Assembly: GCF_031755915.1 (NCBI RefSeq)
Contig: NC_083379.1
Location: forward strand, 19,540,001-19,604,000
Direction of reading: 5' to 3'
From: Ziziphus jujuba
Taxonomy: Eukaryota > Streptophyta > Magnoliopsida > Rosales > Rhamnaceae
Length of the DNA stretch: 64,000 nucleotides
Shown here: piece after piece, positions 42,204 through 56,593 of the stretch
How positions within the stretch are numbered: the first letter of the stretch is position 1
Layout: every line of letters starts with the position of its first letter
The notes under the pieces: model-generated
The model's database searches: none
The model's input: only the letters and a program-made list of their open reading frames with translations
Told to the model about the DNA's origin: nothing
Program-made: the position numbers and the translations under genes

Positions 42204-44500
42204 GCAAATTAAATGGTTTTCCGTCTATTTATTTAATGACCAATTCGCAATTCGTTGATTCATTATTCACTTGATATATCTTTACGTATGCATCAATTCT
42301 TTTATGATGCCATTCCTGTATGTATGTATGCATATGTGTATGTATATTTTATACATATTTTGTTCAATATAATTATATTTTTCCATTTGCTCATATTAAT
42401 CTGTTGGTTAACGGCTACCACATGCACGATGAGGGGAAACTGACTATATTGGCAGTTTTCTTTTTTTTCTTTTTTTTTTTTTTTTTTTCGGTGGACAGGA
42501 TGACATTATATTGTGATAGAACCGGCATGGGAATCCTTTTAAAATTTTCATAATAGGCTTGTCCCGTCTAAAATTTTACAGAAAAATCTGCAGAACCTTT
42601 TCAAAAATATATGGACATCCTCAATATTTTACATCCTCCATAAAACACAACAATAAATATAGATTTCACAACAACAATATCCACAATCACTTCCACCACA
42701 GTTACATCTTAGATCTCAGTCACAACTATTTAACAAAGTACACACCATATCCATATTAATATTAGAGCATCTGTAAGGGTAAATTTATGAATTTAAAAGA
42801 TATACAAAGAAATTAAATTCTACAAGATGCAATGAAAATTATATAAACTAAAGAGAAAAGTAGGTAGGCAATTAAGAAGCATAACGTGCAATGATAGATA
42901 CTCCAGGTGTCAACCAGAACATAAGGAAACGAATTTAAAAATATGAAAGTAAGATATTAATTTCAATGTGTGAGGCAATAATTTAAGAAAATAAACATTG
43001 ATATATAAACATTTTATTTTATCAAGACCTCACTTTTCACTTTTCAGATAAAGTTTTCCTCCTAAAAACAATTTCAAAAGATTCAATATCATGTCCAATA
43101 TCCAATAAGCAATATTTACTTAAATAAAATAAATACAAAATATTGCCATAGTATAAAAATACATTCAAGTCTTCAATATGTAATCAAAGATAAAAATTAT
43201 TGATAGATAAGCCATCATCGCTATTGAATACCAATAAAACTATCAATTGTGTAGCGTTTCAGGGCACCATAGAAAAGAGATGGAGGGGTAAAAATTCATC
43301 GCATGCACAATAACCATAATCAATAAATATATCACCAGTACTATGTCATATACTACGGAAAATTATACATCATATTTAAAGCCTAATTCATCTAATTTGA
43401 GCTTGAAAAATGTTTATATGTGGATATTTTGATTTTATAAAATATAAATATTAAAATCAAGTAACATGTTTGAAAAATGACTCAGGCAACATGTTACCTT
43501 ATACGAATTCGAACTTTATTAAGATCAAAATATTCGCATTTGAAAATGATTAATTCAGGTTTATACCAAAAGGTATAAAACATAAGTACTTGCTTACCAA
43601 AAGACATAAAACATAAGTACTCTCTTCATGATATCCATATAATTCATTCGTAGGAATATAATAAATTCAAATAATACATTCAAGAATATTAAATGCATGT
43701 TTAGTCACACTTATATACATGATTAGTCTCAAATTAGCTTTTTAAAATCAAAACTTATATTATAACTTTTTTTTCAACCATTTAATCACTTCAAAAACTG
43801 AAATTTACGATTATATTTATTAATTATCGAATTCCAATAAAATTCACTTTCGCTAAATAAGATTTTAGTATATCATTAAATTTAAATTTGTCAATTTTAA
43901 ATTTTAAATCATAATTTATGATGTGATTTAATGACTAATAAAAGAAAACTTGATATTAAAACTATCAGGTCGTCTTGATATGGGCTTGATTGCTTATACA
44001 TATATATATATATATATATATATAAGTATATAAATTTAGTAGAAAATTTTCAAATGTGGATATTTTGATTTTAACTAATCTAGATATTAACATTAAACAA
44101 CATGTGCTTGAGCAATGTCTTAGACAACATCTTGCCTGATTCAAATTCCAACTTTATTAAAGTCAGAATATCTTCAAAGGCTGCATTTTTATAGTCAGTA
44201 TCTCATCAGGATATTCTGGTGGATTTTCCATCATGATCTCACTTATCAACTCCTGCATCTCTTCAAAAGCTAAAATTTAAAGTTGTATTTAAAATATGAG
44301 TTTTGAAAGGGTTCACTTTGTCTTTCTAGGGTTTTATTATTATATTAGACTTATATAAGTCCAAATGAATCTTTAAATTTCAACCATTGAAAAAATCTAA
44401 AACTGATAAATTAGATTTTAATGGAAAAAATTAATTAGGATGCCATCAAGAAATGTTGACTGTACATTTTTTTACATATATATGTATGTATGTATATATA

Positions 44501-44668
44501 AAATCCATTTATAGTGCGAACGTCCATACGTTTTTATCATCCGGACTTCACTGTTAAAAACATTCTTCTTCAAAAATCGTAGTCGATATTGAAGTCCACA
44601 CCAAATATTATCATATTGAAGTCCACATCAAATATTATATTGCGAACCTTGTACACTGTAAAATTTCC
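44501..44668. mobile_element. MITE-like element in TA repeats, copy A
   Basis: Flanked by TA-rich microsatellite on both sides. Ends are TTTATAGTGCGAACGTCC and, in reverse complement, TTTTACAGTGTACAAGGTTC. It carries an internal 27-bp tandem duplication around TATTGAAGTCCACA (44,588 and 44,615). Its ends resemble those of the hairpin at 47,317. Confidence 0.5.
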
Positions 44669-44708
<40 letters not shown>

Positions 44709-47316
44709 ATATATGCAATATGCTCTCATAAAAAATCAAAGGCATAATATATTAAAAAAAATGTAAAATTCGCATAATATATTAAAAAATATGTAAAATT
44801 CAATTTAATGTATTTAAATTACACACATGCCACAAATGCATTTATAAAAATAATTTCACTCCTTGTAGTGTCGTAGCTCACTTCTACCAGCTACAAAGTC
44901 GCCTCGAGGCCGTGTGTACACCTAAAACATAGATCAATATTATTCAAGCTTTCAAAAATTTAACTAAAAGTCATAGGTGCAGGCCTAAGATTTTAAAATT
45001 AATTCTACAATCTTAAAGTTACAAACTTAATTATCAATTAGTCCGATTATACTACAAACCCATTTAACTAGCTAAACTAAAATTAGAGATTTTCAATCCA
45101 ACAACAATTTTGTAAAATTGGACATTCTAATATCTCATAATAACCATTAGAAATCTAAATGCATCATAATTGCATTTAATAATGTCTAAATACAATCCAA
45201 TTTTTACAGATATTACACTATCTAGCTCAAAATTAGACAATTGCTAAAAGCTCGGTAATTATATGCAAAATATATATCAATGTAAAACATATGGAATAGG
45301 TACACATGATGACAAGCTCCCTTGCCCAATTATGACAAGTGGTGGCAAGAAAACGATAAGTAAATCACAGCCAAAACTCTAGTTTTTGTATTACACAAAG
45401 GAGTTGGAGATGAGCCAAATCAGAATAGGAGGAAGAGGTCTGACCCATGGCCTAAACACTATCGGAAAAGCAAAAGCTTTTTGCGGGATTTTTACTTTTC
45501 CCCAGTTGTCGAGTGATTCCATGGCAAGGGATTGATGCGGGAAGGTCGCTCATGTCATGTGCTTTCGATTGAGTATGAGGGTGAGGCTGAACGTTACTGG
45601 AAAATTGATCAATTTCCAGCTAGAACTCTAGGTTGTGTTAAGGAAGAATCTAAGATACCAATCATAGGATGGACAAAATTTTTTTCAAACAAATCACACT
45701 AAAAAATTATCTGTACACAACATTCGATCTAAAAATAAAAAATAAAAAATAAAAAAATTCCCATATATAAAAGTCAACTAAATATAATAATAAAAAATAA
45801 GATAAAATTTACAATAGAGATACGTTAACTCAATCATACCACCAAAAAAAATAATACTAATAATAATAATAATAACTAAATTATCATTTACCAAAAAAAT
45901 AATACCCTTTCCTCTTTCAAATCTCTAAAATTACTTATATATTGCTTTTTTTTTTTTTTTTTTGCTTTTAAAATATATATCATTTCCCATCTTAAATAAA
46001 AAATAACACATTAAAAATATTAAATATTTTTTTAAAAAATCAATGTATAAGCACACTTAATTCTAAAGTACAACAATACAATATTTAAGTTCTATTTAAA
46101 AAGCATAAACATAGTTATAAATAATAAAATAACAAAATAAAAGTTTCCAAACATGTTATTCTTTGATTAAAGGGTAAAGAAAAAGCAACAACATTAAAAA
46201 AATAAGTTTTTTGATCTCTTTATATAGAAGTAAATGAAAAAGTAAAATACAAAATTACGAAGTCAATATATACAAGAAAATAATATTTTATAATAATAAC
46301 TCAATTTGGATCCCAAAAAATTCAATTTTCTAGGAAACCCATAAGCAGGGATGTAAATAAGCCAAGTGAAATCGAGTATTGATTTTCTCAAATCAGATCC
46401 AAACGATTTTAGGAGTGTTCAAATTCGACTTAAGCTCATAAAATTCTGTACTTGCTCAAACTCAGTTTAGCTTTTTAATAAAAAAACTCAAACTTATATC
46501 AACTCTTTATATTATAAAAATGAATATTTGTTTTTTTAAAATAAAAATTTTAACATTAATAATTAATAAATTACAATTGTTTTATTAATTTAATTATAAA
46601 ATCATTTAATTTTAGAAAGTTTGTATATTTAAAATGCAAAATATATATATATATATATATATTATATATACTCAACATACTTAAAGTCATAAATTAATTT
46701 TTATATAAATATATATAAAAGAAAATTTCGGACTACTCACGAACTTTATTTTTTACTTAACATCAGCTTACGAGCTTCATTTCTTGTTTAAATTCAATTC
46801 ATTTTTTTTACGAGTTAAGTTTAAGTGAGTTAAAATCAAGTTGAGTTGGAGTTGATCATGAGCTACTTGAGCTTATTTACAACTCTACCTACATGATAAA
46901 TAATATAAATAAATATATAAAATATTTAAGATAACCAAAAAAAAAAAAAAATTACCAGGGGTAGGAGGCATGGCCCCTTTCAGGCCAAACCATGGCTATG
47001 CCTTTGGTTGTGTAGTGATGGTAGACGATCGAAATTTGCTGTGGAGAGGAGTATTCTTAACGGATAACAATGGTGCAAAGGGGGTGAAATTCAGATAAAA
47101 CCATTTTTTAACATTATATAATAACATAAAAACTAAATAATTGATAAAATATAAAATATCATCGTATAAACAAATAAAGATATATTATATAAATTCATAT
47201 ATGTATAAACTAATTATTCTTTCAGCCAAAAAAAAAAAAAACTGATTATTCATATTATGTAATTTAAAAATAATGCATATATATATATATATATGTATAT
47301 CTATATACAGTCCGTC

Positions 47317-47460
47317 TATGGTGCGGACGGTCCTCATGTGAACCACAGTATTGATGATGGTTTTTCATAGTATTGGTGACGATTTTCTAAGAAACCGTCG
47401 TTAATACTATAAAAAATCGTCATTAATACTGCGATTCTCATACAGACCATCCTCACCATA
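47317..47460. mobile_element. MITE-like foldback hairpin in TA repeats, copy B
   Basis: Left arm 47,317-47,388 (TATGGTGCGGACGGTCCTCA...) is complementary to right arm 47,390-47,460, with about a dozen mismatches over roughly 71 bp and almost no loop. TA microsatellites adjoin both sides (47,279-47,294 and 47,469-47,500). It has no coding capacity. This is typical of a miniature inverted-repeat element that targets TA tracts. Confidence 0.7.
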
Positions 47461-47464
47461 AAAT

Positions 47465-47503
<39 letters not shown>

Positions 47504-48916
47504 CGGGTAAAATTATGAAAATTTAATATTAAACTACCCAATTTCAAAATAAATGAGATTTAGAACTGTTTTAAACATATTTTTACAACTGTAGTTCATA
47601 ATTAAATATGTCGTTAATCTAAAAATTTATATTAACTAGCTCCATGCAACAATATTATGGTCAAAACCAAAAATTAGCCACATAATAAGTCAATCTTAAA
47701 CCCACACACAATCAACTTGGTCAATCCATATCAAAATTTAAAATTAAATGTTTTTCTTGGATAACTTGTTACATATTTTAACCTAAAAATGAGAGAAATT
47801 TCACCCAAACGTATTCAAACATAGGATTTAGAAGTGTATTCTCAAAGGTTTTACTACTATGCCCAGCCTATGAATACAATCTACAACAATTTGCCATAGT
47901 TTTTGTAAATAAATAATAACGTCACGTATGTGTCTAGGATTTTGATTTATTGGAATTATAGTTCCAGTTCCCAATTTTTGTTGGAAACCTTTTAGTTTGT
48001 CACTTGCTTAACTATGTTTTAGTTTTAAGTTATTAATTAATACGATATATACCTTAGCATTTAATACACTTGATACATTAACATGTTTTTTTTTTTTTCC
48101 CTTATGTTAAAAACATATTTGTAAAAATAATTTTATATTTCTAGATAAATAAGCCGATAACCAAATTGGCTATCTATTTAACGAAAAACATATTTTATGT
48201 AAGGGGGTACATGGAAACATGAATAGGGTGGTGTATAAGTCATTCATGATTGAACATTTAATAATTATTTTGTATGATCCATATGCTTCAATTTAACATT
48301 GCATGTGGCTAAAAAGCATTAAACTGAGAGATTTCTTATGTGCGTTTGTGATTTTCCTTCAAAACCAAATATAGACAAAGGTGTGTCCCTAGTTTGGAAA
48401 ATTCCCTTTAAACATCAAGGAAATTTTATTCACACTAGCACATTAAATTTTACACACACCCATATTAAAATTTATTTTTTCTACCTAGACTAATAAAGTA
48501 TGTTTATTTTACCCTTAATCATTTCAAATAAATCTAAATACATTATGAAAATTTCCCAAAAACTCCTACGGAATTTGATTCATTCAAACACTTGTCCCTC
48601 TACTTCATTTGGATTTATGGTTTGAAAAACAAATTAGATCGAAAACAATAAAGTTGCAATTTTATTCTACAAACTAATTCACTTTGCTTCAGTTCGTTCA
48701 TTACTAGATGAGTAGGATAGTAAATAGGCTCAAACGGTTTGAGATTGGCTTATGATCGACTTGGATTTAACTCACTCAAACTCATCTCGCAAAAAATATG
48801 AGCTAATCTTAAACAAAAATGAAGCTTAAATAATATGCAAGCCAATTTTGAGTAGCTCATAAATAACTCAAATTTATATTATATAATTAAATTCATGATA
48901 TATGTTTTGCAAATAA

Positions 48917-49170
48917 CGTACATCCATCCAGTTTATACAATTTGAACTTATGTTTTCATCAATCTTCAGTAGTGCGACATACGTTACTAGACGACAGTGG
49001 TCTGTCCATTATAAACTTATCGGATTGCATACATTCATCTAATTTTTACAAGCTGGACTTATATTTTCATCAATAATTAAGGGTTTGTAGTATTTGTAAC
49101 CTAGACGATATAGGTCAGTCCAGTATATATTTATCAAATAGCATACATTTATCTAGTTTATACATCCTGA
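48917..49170. repeat. Tandem repeat, 111-114 bp period, about 2.3 copies
   Basis: The start words TACATCCATCCAGTTTATAC (48,919), TACATTCATCTAATTTTTAC (49,030) and TACATTTATCTAGTTTATAC (49,144) recur in register, as do GAACTTATGTTTTCATCAA / GGACTTATATTTTCATCAA and GTCTGTCCA / GTCAGTCCA. Confidence 0.7.
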
Positions 49171-50296
49171 AGTAACCAAAGTATGTATATCTATTTATAT
49201 ATATTTATATATATATATATATATCAATATCGATAATGTTATAATATTTCAATTTGCATATACTCACATTGGTATCATTAAATTCCATGGATAGGGTTTA
49301 TAAACTTTCCTAAATTGGGAAAGGGATGAGTCTACGTGTATTGTATCTAATATTTAAGTGCCTAAGGATATTTTTTACATTTTATCAATATGTATTGCTA
49401 GAATATTAAAAATTATTAAATTTTCAATGTATTTAACAAGTTTTATAATGTGAATAGAATTAGTACTAACCTCAAATATTTATTCTATGATTAAAATATT
49501 TGAAACTTTCCAATCTTGCCCCCACATTTAAACTTTTCTAAAAAATACAACCAAGGCTAATAATGTAACTTTGGATATATATACACGAATATCTATAAAC
49601 TTTTAAAATTCAATTCATCCTTATCTCACTTATTTGTTTTCTTCTCTTACTCATGAAAGACATTTTTGTTTCACTTGTTTACTATCTCTCTCTCTCTCAC
49701 TTAACCACTTTTCCACTCAAACCCTCATTGTCTTCATAATTTTTTTATTTTATCTGGTTTCACTTGTTCACAAAAATAATAATAATAATAAAATTGATTT
49801 GATTAAAATGGAAAGCATGAAGTTTATTTCATACTAAGATATTTGACAAATGTTTTTTGACAAATCACCTTTGCTTTTAATTGAGTACATCTAATGATGG
49901 ATAATATTGTGATTTAAATAATATACTAGCTCATTCAATGGGTAAAGATGAAGCTGTTATAGGTTGAGTTTTGTGGTTAGCTGAGCTAGGTGGAGAGAGC
50001 ACATGTCTCTAGACCTATTTGTTTCATAGGACTGGCCAGGTTAAGATTGGATACAGTGCTAGTGAAGTGTTTGGAAACAAAAAAAAAATAAAAATGGACA
50101 ACTTGTCCCAAAGAAAAAAAGAAACCCATTAGTTTGGGATATAATTGATCCACTGGAAAACTTGGATCATGATCAGACAACCTCTCTACTAGAAACCCTA
50201 CTAAAATCTTTTTTCTTCTCGATTCTTCTCTTCTTCTTGAGAGGGTTTGACCTATAAGCTTGATGAAAATGTAAAGGCTGCCTCCAATGAGACTTC

Positions 50297-50336
50297 CTTC
50301 TTCTTCTTCTTCTTCTTCTTCTTCTTCTTCTTCTTT
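50297..50336. repeat. (TTC)n microsatellite
   Basis: About 13 uninterrupted TTC units. Confidence 0.97.
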
Positions 50337-50936
50337 TCAAATTTTTTTGGAGACTCTTGAACTAAGAGTTTCTCTTTATCTCTAACACTAAATTTTATCT
50401 TGATGCCTTATATTTTGTTATTTGTTTTCCTTTTTTTTTAAGTTATCTAATCATTTATATATATATATATATATATTGTTTGAATGGGTTTTCTCTCCTT
50501 TTATTTTTTATTGATTAATTTGCATAAAAATAGGGTTTTGAATGATAAATGCAAATTTCCTCAAATTCCTAAAATCAAGCCATTAGTCTAAGTCAAAGCT
50601 TTTTTCTATTCCTTATTTGAATCAATTTGAAAAATGACCATTTATGATCACTATCTTTCTCAATCTGAATATTATAAATCTTCATTATTTATGTCCTCAT
50701 TCATTCAAGGAAAAAAAAAAGTTATTTATTTTCAAAATGAATAAATATCCTTATTCAAGAGTTATTTTGCTCCAAAAAAGAATTATTATTTCAAAAAGAT
50801 ATTATTTGCCTTATTTAGATTCATTTGTTACCCCCAAAAAAATAAAAGTAGCTTTATTTAGGTTTCTTTAATTATACAATTAATTTTCAAATTTGTTACC
50901 ATTTAAAAACTGTAAGTTGGGTGTTTAAGAGCTTAA

Positions 50937-50960
50937 AATAATAATAATAATAATAATAAT
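50937..50960. repeat. (AAT)n microsatellite
   Basis: About eight AAT/TAA units. A similar but shorter run lies at about 45,855-45,872. Confidence 0.95.
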
Positions 50961-53729
50961 TTGGGAGTTTTGGACCACCATGCCTTAAATAATTTTCTAT
51001 CTTTATGTTTTTTTTTCTCATATTTAAAAATCCAAATGAAATTAAATACAACCTAATTACCAATTGTAATATTAATTGTACATAAATGGCATTTAATTAA
51101 TATTTATGAAGCAATTAGAATTTTTTTTAAATTTATTAATTGGAGAATTTTTATCCATAATTTATTATTCTAATTTTTATTTGATTAAGAAGATTGTTTT
51201 TAAAGCTCTGAGAATAATAATATTCTTTTTATGGGCAAAATTTTATATTTTAAATTTTAACATCTCAATATCACTATTGATATTTCAATATGGTCTTCTT
51301 TAGTTTCCTATATTAATTACTCTTTATAATAATATGTACAATTTAAATTTTGAATAGTTTTGTATTGAAATTGTCCATTTCAAATAAATGAACTATTTAC
51401 TATTAGCAAATAATATCCATAAATAATTTATGTGAGCCAAATTTTAAAATTTTAAATTTTAAAATTTAAAGTTTAAATAATCTTATATTAAAAATTTAAA
51501 GTTTTAAATTAATATGCATTCAATGTGGGCAATTGATTTCCTAATTTGTAGAAATAACAAATTTATATAGGTCAAGACTTTCAAGTTTTAAATTTTAAAA
51601 TTTCAAATTGAGGATTAATTAACTTCTGTATGTGTAATGTCAATCATGTATAAGATAAATTGTTTGATGTAGTTTTCCTTATCTGCTAAAGGACAATACT
51701 TATATAGTTTTTTCATAATTTATTAATAGTTTATTTTATTTTCTCATATCGAAGCGTTTTTTCATAATTTGTTCTCATATTTTTCATTTAGTTAAGAAGA
51801 TACATTTTTAAACATCCTGAGATGTATATATATATATATATATATGGCAATTAATTAGCATTTAGGAAATAATTGTATATAAAATTAAACAAATAAACCT
51901 AAATAAATAAATAAATTTTTGATGCAAATAACTTTTATTTTTCTTTTTATTTATGTTTAATTGCAGTAGTTATATCATTTATCCTAACTTTGTGTAAAAT
52001 TATGAAGATAGCTCTTTTATTTTTTTCCAATATATTCATAATTTTACTTCTACTTGATTTAAAATTTATTACCATGTATTGAATTCAAGCAAATTGACAT
52101 ACATATAGATTAAAATCTCTACTATTGGTTTTATTAAAAAAATTATTTTATATTGGATACCACTTTTCATAATTTCAATATAAATTCTTTAGTTTATTGT
52201 TATATGTTTTAAAAATATATTTTCTCCATATATTACATCATATTTAATACTTATCAAATACAATTTTACCATTTTTTGGGAATATTTTCAAATATTTTGC
52301 CAAACATATTTTTAAACCAAAAATCTATAGCATGGTTTATGTCCATGCTCATGATTCGGATGACTATGATTAGAATCCATCCAATAAAAAAAGTAAATTA
52401 AATTTAAACAATTAAAAAAAAACTCTAATAAGCAAAGGTGAAATATGAAAGACTAAAAATATTAATAATAATAATATAAAACACTAATAGTTGAAATATT
52501 GAACATCGAAATTTTAAACAACGGTGGTATTTACTGATTGATAATTAAATGTATTTGGCTTATTTTGTAAACAAAATAAAATCAAATAATATGTTTTGAA
52601 TAGAAATCTTACTTTGCCATTTTTAACAATTATATTCTGAAAATGATATTTCAAATTTTTTTCCACAAATAAAATAAACTACATTATATATGTAATTTTT
52701 TGGGCAAAATTATGTATATTTTTATTATTTTCCCTTTAATACTCATCCAAATAACTACAAATAATCTTGTCGTAGTGATTGTTATATAAAATAATATATA
52801 TGTGTATATATACATATACATATTATTGTAGATATACAATATTAATCGATTTTATATATGAAATATTTATGCTATTATTTTCAAAATCGGTTTTACCATA
52901 AATAAATAAAATCAAATATATACAATATTAATCAATTTTTTTATATAAAATGTACATAATCAAATATTTATTAAATTAATTTCACAATCAATTTTACCAA
53001 AAATAAATAACATTAAAGATATACATGTATGATATAATAGAATCTAATTATGATTATTTGATAGCCTAATAATAATTAATGAATTTTTTTTTTATACTTT
53101 TGGAGGAAAACCTAAATATACATGTGCCAGGATTTTTATACAGACTGTTTAACTTTTATATATAATATAATTATACCTATACATAATCAAACATAAGGTT
53201 TAAAAATGTGTGAGGAATGGCTAGACATTTAGGTCAGCTCAAGCGTTTCAAGTCTATGAGTGTTTAGGCGAAACCATAAAAAGTGTTTCTCTATTTTTAT
53301 TATTATTTTAATTATTTTAAGACCATTAAATAAAAAATAATAATGAATACATTGAATGTCAAAATCTATATAAGTTTATATCACCCTAATGTATTCAATT
53401 AAAATAGATTTACAAACAACTAATTATAATAAATTAATTAAAACTTCATAATTTTAAAATTTCCAACAAAAAAATAAGTCTCTTAATAATTTACAATTTG
53501 ATAAATTAAATATCACTATAGCCTATCTCTTATTTTATTCTTTATTTAACTCCAATCCATTATCTTGTTCATCTAACTCATCTTCTATGTTTAGGATACA
53601 AAATCATTTTCTTTGAACTTAAGCACCAAATGATTTCATAAGTTGTTAAATTTGTGAGTTTCTAATATCTTATTAAATTATTATTAAACTCTTCATTTAA
53701 AAAAAATTAAATTAGCTTTTAAAAAATTA

Positions 53730-53765
<36 letters not shown>

Positions 53766-54132
53766 TGAAAAGGCTCCTCCATTTTGGCATATGGGCTTGC
53801 CTTTTGCCAATCAAAGTATTGTTGACCAATTTTTCCACATCTAATACATATGTGATGTTTTTTCTTCATGCCTCATGCCTAGGCGCATCTAAACCCCATT
53901 TTTTTTGCGTTTTTTAGAGCACTGTATTTACAATAAATGATCTCCTATATATAACATTGTTGATTAAGTTGTTGGACAATATATTGGTACCCCGTTATTT
54001 TATTATATCTTTCATCTTTTTTCGTACTTTCATTTTCTCCAAATGCACTTCTACATGTGGTGTACATAAAAATTATTAAAAAAATAAAAAGAAGAAGAAG
54101 AAGAAAATAATGGAATACAAACTAAGGGTCTT

Positions 54133-56200
54133 TGTGACACGCCATACCGAAGTATGTTCAAATTTTCATGAGTTTACTAAGTTTGCTCAGAGTTGATCGA
54201 AGTTGACTAAGTGTCCCATGGTTGACATTTGTTACAAAGACAATTTTGTATTGACCAATGCACCGAGGCAAAGTACGCGTTTATTTGCATACTATTATAA
54301 AGTACTCGTGCTGGTGCTAGAGGAATTTTCTGACGACGATGGTGGCTAGCTGGTTCCTTTAATTTCGATGAGTTTCTAACCAAACCACCACCATTTCCCA
54401 CCTAATTTGATCCCCTGAGTACAAATCTAAGGTCTAATTTGTCCAATTCGAGTTAGATCATGAGATCCGGAAGTATCAAGTTGCTCGAGTCTTCTGGCTA
54501 GATCCCGATCACTGCCGGCCAAATCTCCGGCAAGTAAGACCTGATATGCCATCCTTAGCTTCATTTTGGTATATGGGTTGTCAATTTTAGTTAAAGTTTA
54601 TGTTAGCTCCCTAAGATAAATTGTATATAAAATACCTCATTAAAATATTATTTTAATGGATATTGTGTTTTGGTGATATTTTAGGCATCCAAGTGAATCG
54701 AGGGATCGATCTTGAGGAGGATCTGGAGTGATTCGCAATTTCAGGTGAGTAGTCCATTTTCCAAATTTATTTTCAAGCAATTGTATTTATGTAAATTGTA
54801 TTGTTTAAATTTCGTTAAAATTATGTGGTTCATTTTAAATTAAAGAAAAATTATTATTTATTGTTATATAAAATAATGTTGCTTTACATTTAATTTTATA
54901 TAAATTGAAATTTTGGGTTTAAAAAATAAATTATATGCAGACAAATATATATATAGATATGTGTGTGTATATGTACATAAGTGTATATATGTTTATTGTG
55001 GAAAGGAATATTTTTATAAAGTTTGGTGGATTTAAGATTTTGGTTTAAATCAAAATAAGAAATTTTACGGGTTTGGAAAAATTTATTAAAACCTTGTATT
55101 ATTTTATAAAAAATTGGTGTTATGATACATTGCAAATTTTTACTATTTTATAGGCACCATACAATACTAGTGTTCTGTACTATATATTATCGTTCAATTC
55201 ACATGTATTGTTTAGCCATCCTGTAAAAGCTAAAGGCGAGAAGATTGATAGGTAATTTGCACATTGAGCATTAACCACCTCCGATATTTTGCATAACGAG
55301 CATTAGCCATCTCTCCTTGGCCATAGGATAGCAGGTTGTTAGTATCGATGCATTGGGATGATAAGATGCCCACTTACAAGTATCTCTCTTATCTCCCTAT
55401 TAGAGGGATACTTGGGATGCCGAGTGCCACTTGATATATAGTATAATGTGTCAAGTTAGTACCCGGTACTGTTTCAAAAGAAAAATATTTTTAAAATATA
55501 TTTATTTACTTGAATTACGTTTTTTAAATTATCTAATCCCCATTTTACAAATGATTAAAATTGTTGAATTTAACTTTATTAAACTATATTATTTTATTTA
55601 TTTTTACCTTATCTTATTTTATTTTTTTAATTTATTTCATGGCTATTTTGTCTCATTTAAATTTTAATAATATTTTGTCTTAAATTAATAATTGTTTTAA
55701 ATTTATTTCCAATCTTATTTTATTTTATTTTATCTATATTTTTATATATACTATTTTAATTTTTGGGCAATATAAAAATTATGGATTTTGTGAAAAACTA
55801 ATTTTAAAAGGAGAACTTTTCAAACTGAGTGAATTAGTAAAGGTTTTGAATGAATATTTTACTTCTAAATAATTTGTTAAATTGTTTAATTTTAATTATA
55901 ATTTATGCATTTTCATTAGTTATCCTTGCTTTAAAATAATAATATTTTTAGTACCTAGTTAGGTGCCACTCATAGGAATGATTAGTATCTCATTATTCTT
56001 TTTTGTTTCTAAATCCTTTCTCTTAGGTCAAATGATTAGTAAACACTGACAGTTCGGGATGCGAGCTCATCGTTTTCTTTATGTTGCCGTGTTTGAAGAA
56101 GAATATTCCTTCTTTTTTTGTCATTGTAATATTACATTATTATGTCCTTTATATTTATGTTATTTCCATTCTTATTCTAAAATCTTAGAATGCTTTGATA
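54133..56200 (+). mobile_element. Diverged LTR-like sequence, same family as solo LTRs
   Basis: Begins TGTGACACGCCATACCGAAG, comparable to the TGTAACACCCCGTC start of the two solo LTRs on their own strand. Further shared landmarks in the same order are CACCATACAATACTAGTGTT (versus CCATACAGTACTGATGTT) and GGAATGATTAGTATCTC (versus GGATGATTAGTATCTTA). It is in plus orientation. The end is not clear and no target duplication was found; the copia element starts at 56,272. Confidence 0.55.
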
Positions 56201-56271
56201 TTAAATATTAAAATGTAGTAATTTCAAATTACTATCGTTATGGATTTATAAATTATTAGCCTCCATGTCTG

Positions 56272-56519
56272 TGAAGGAGTTTATTGCAATTTTTTTGTTA
56301 AAATAATTCTTTCTTTTTCAAGGAAAGTCCTAGTCTTTAGGGAGACATACTTATATTTAACTTGTTCCAAGTTTCTGTTACCACTTGGCTTTATTTTCGC
56401 CAAAGTGGGCTATGTATTGAATGGCTATTTAAGCCAAGGATATTATCAATAAAACTAAGTCATTCAATCCAGCTTTTTGTGTTCTTGTTCATAGCCTTTG
56501 TAGATCAAAGTTCCCAACA
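56272..56519 (+). repeat. Left (5') LTR of copia element
   Basis: 248 bp from TGAAGGAGTT to TTCCCAACA. It shares TTTTCAAGGAAAGTCCTAGT and CTTGGCTTTATTTTC with the right LTR. Confidence 0.85.
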
Positions 56520-56520
56520 A

Positions 56521-56534
56521 TCCGGTATCGGAGC
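56521..56534 (+). promoter_or_regulatory. Primer binding site (initiator tRNA-Met type)
   Basis: TCCGGTATCGGAGC lies one base behind the LTR. It differs in two bases from the common copia site TGGTATCAGAGC. Confidence 0.75.
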
Positions 56535-56593
56535 TCCCACTGGGCCAAACAAAATCAAAGCAGCAGTCTTTAAAGTTCTTGCAACAGCACAAA

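Larger units (their letters stand above)
42204..54132. other. Long intergenic AT-rich region
   Basis: About 12 kb without a supported gene; open frames here are short and composition-driven. It holds TA microsatellites (about 43,999-44,024, 44,676-44,703, 46,641-46,660, 47,279-47,294, 47,469-47,500, 49,206-49,224, 50,459-50,477, 51,828-51,845 and 53,743-53,764), TTC and TAA repeats, two MITE-like hairpins and one tandem repeat, listed separately. Sequence at 46,340-46,870 and 48,710-48,900 shares words such as CTCAAACTCA and may be one old dispersed repeat family. Confidence 0.5.

Noticed and set aside
50297..50336. Regular repeats that could suggest a CRISPR-like array
   Set aside because: It is a plain TTC microsatellite with no spacers, in a plant nuclear context.
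53205..53900. Text with repeated GCGTTT / TAGGCG words, possible old dispersed repeat
   Set aside because: Only isolated words recur; no boundaries, coding content or second copy could be established.
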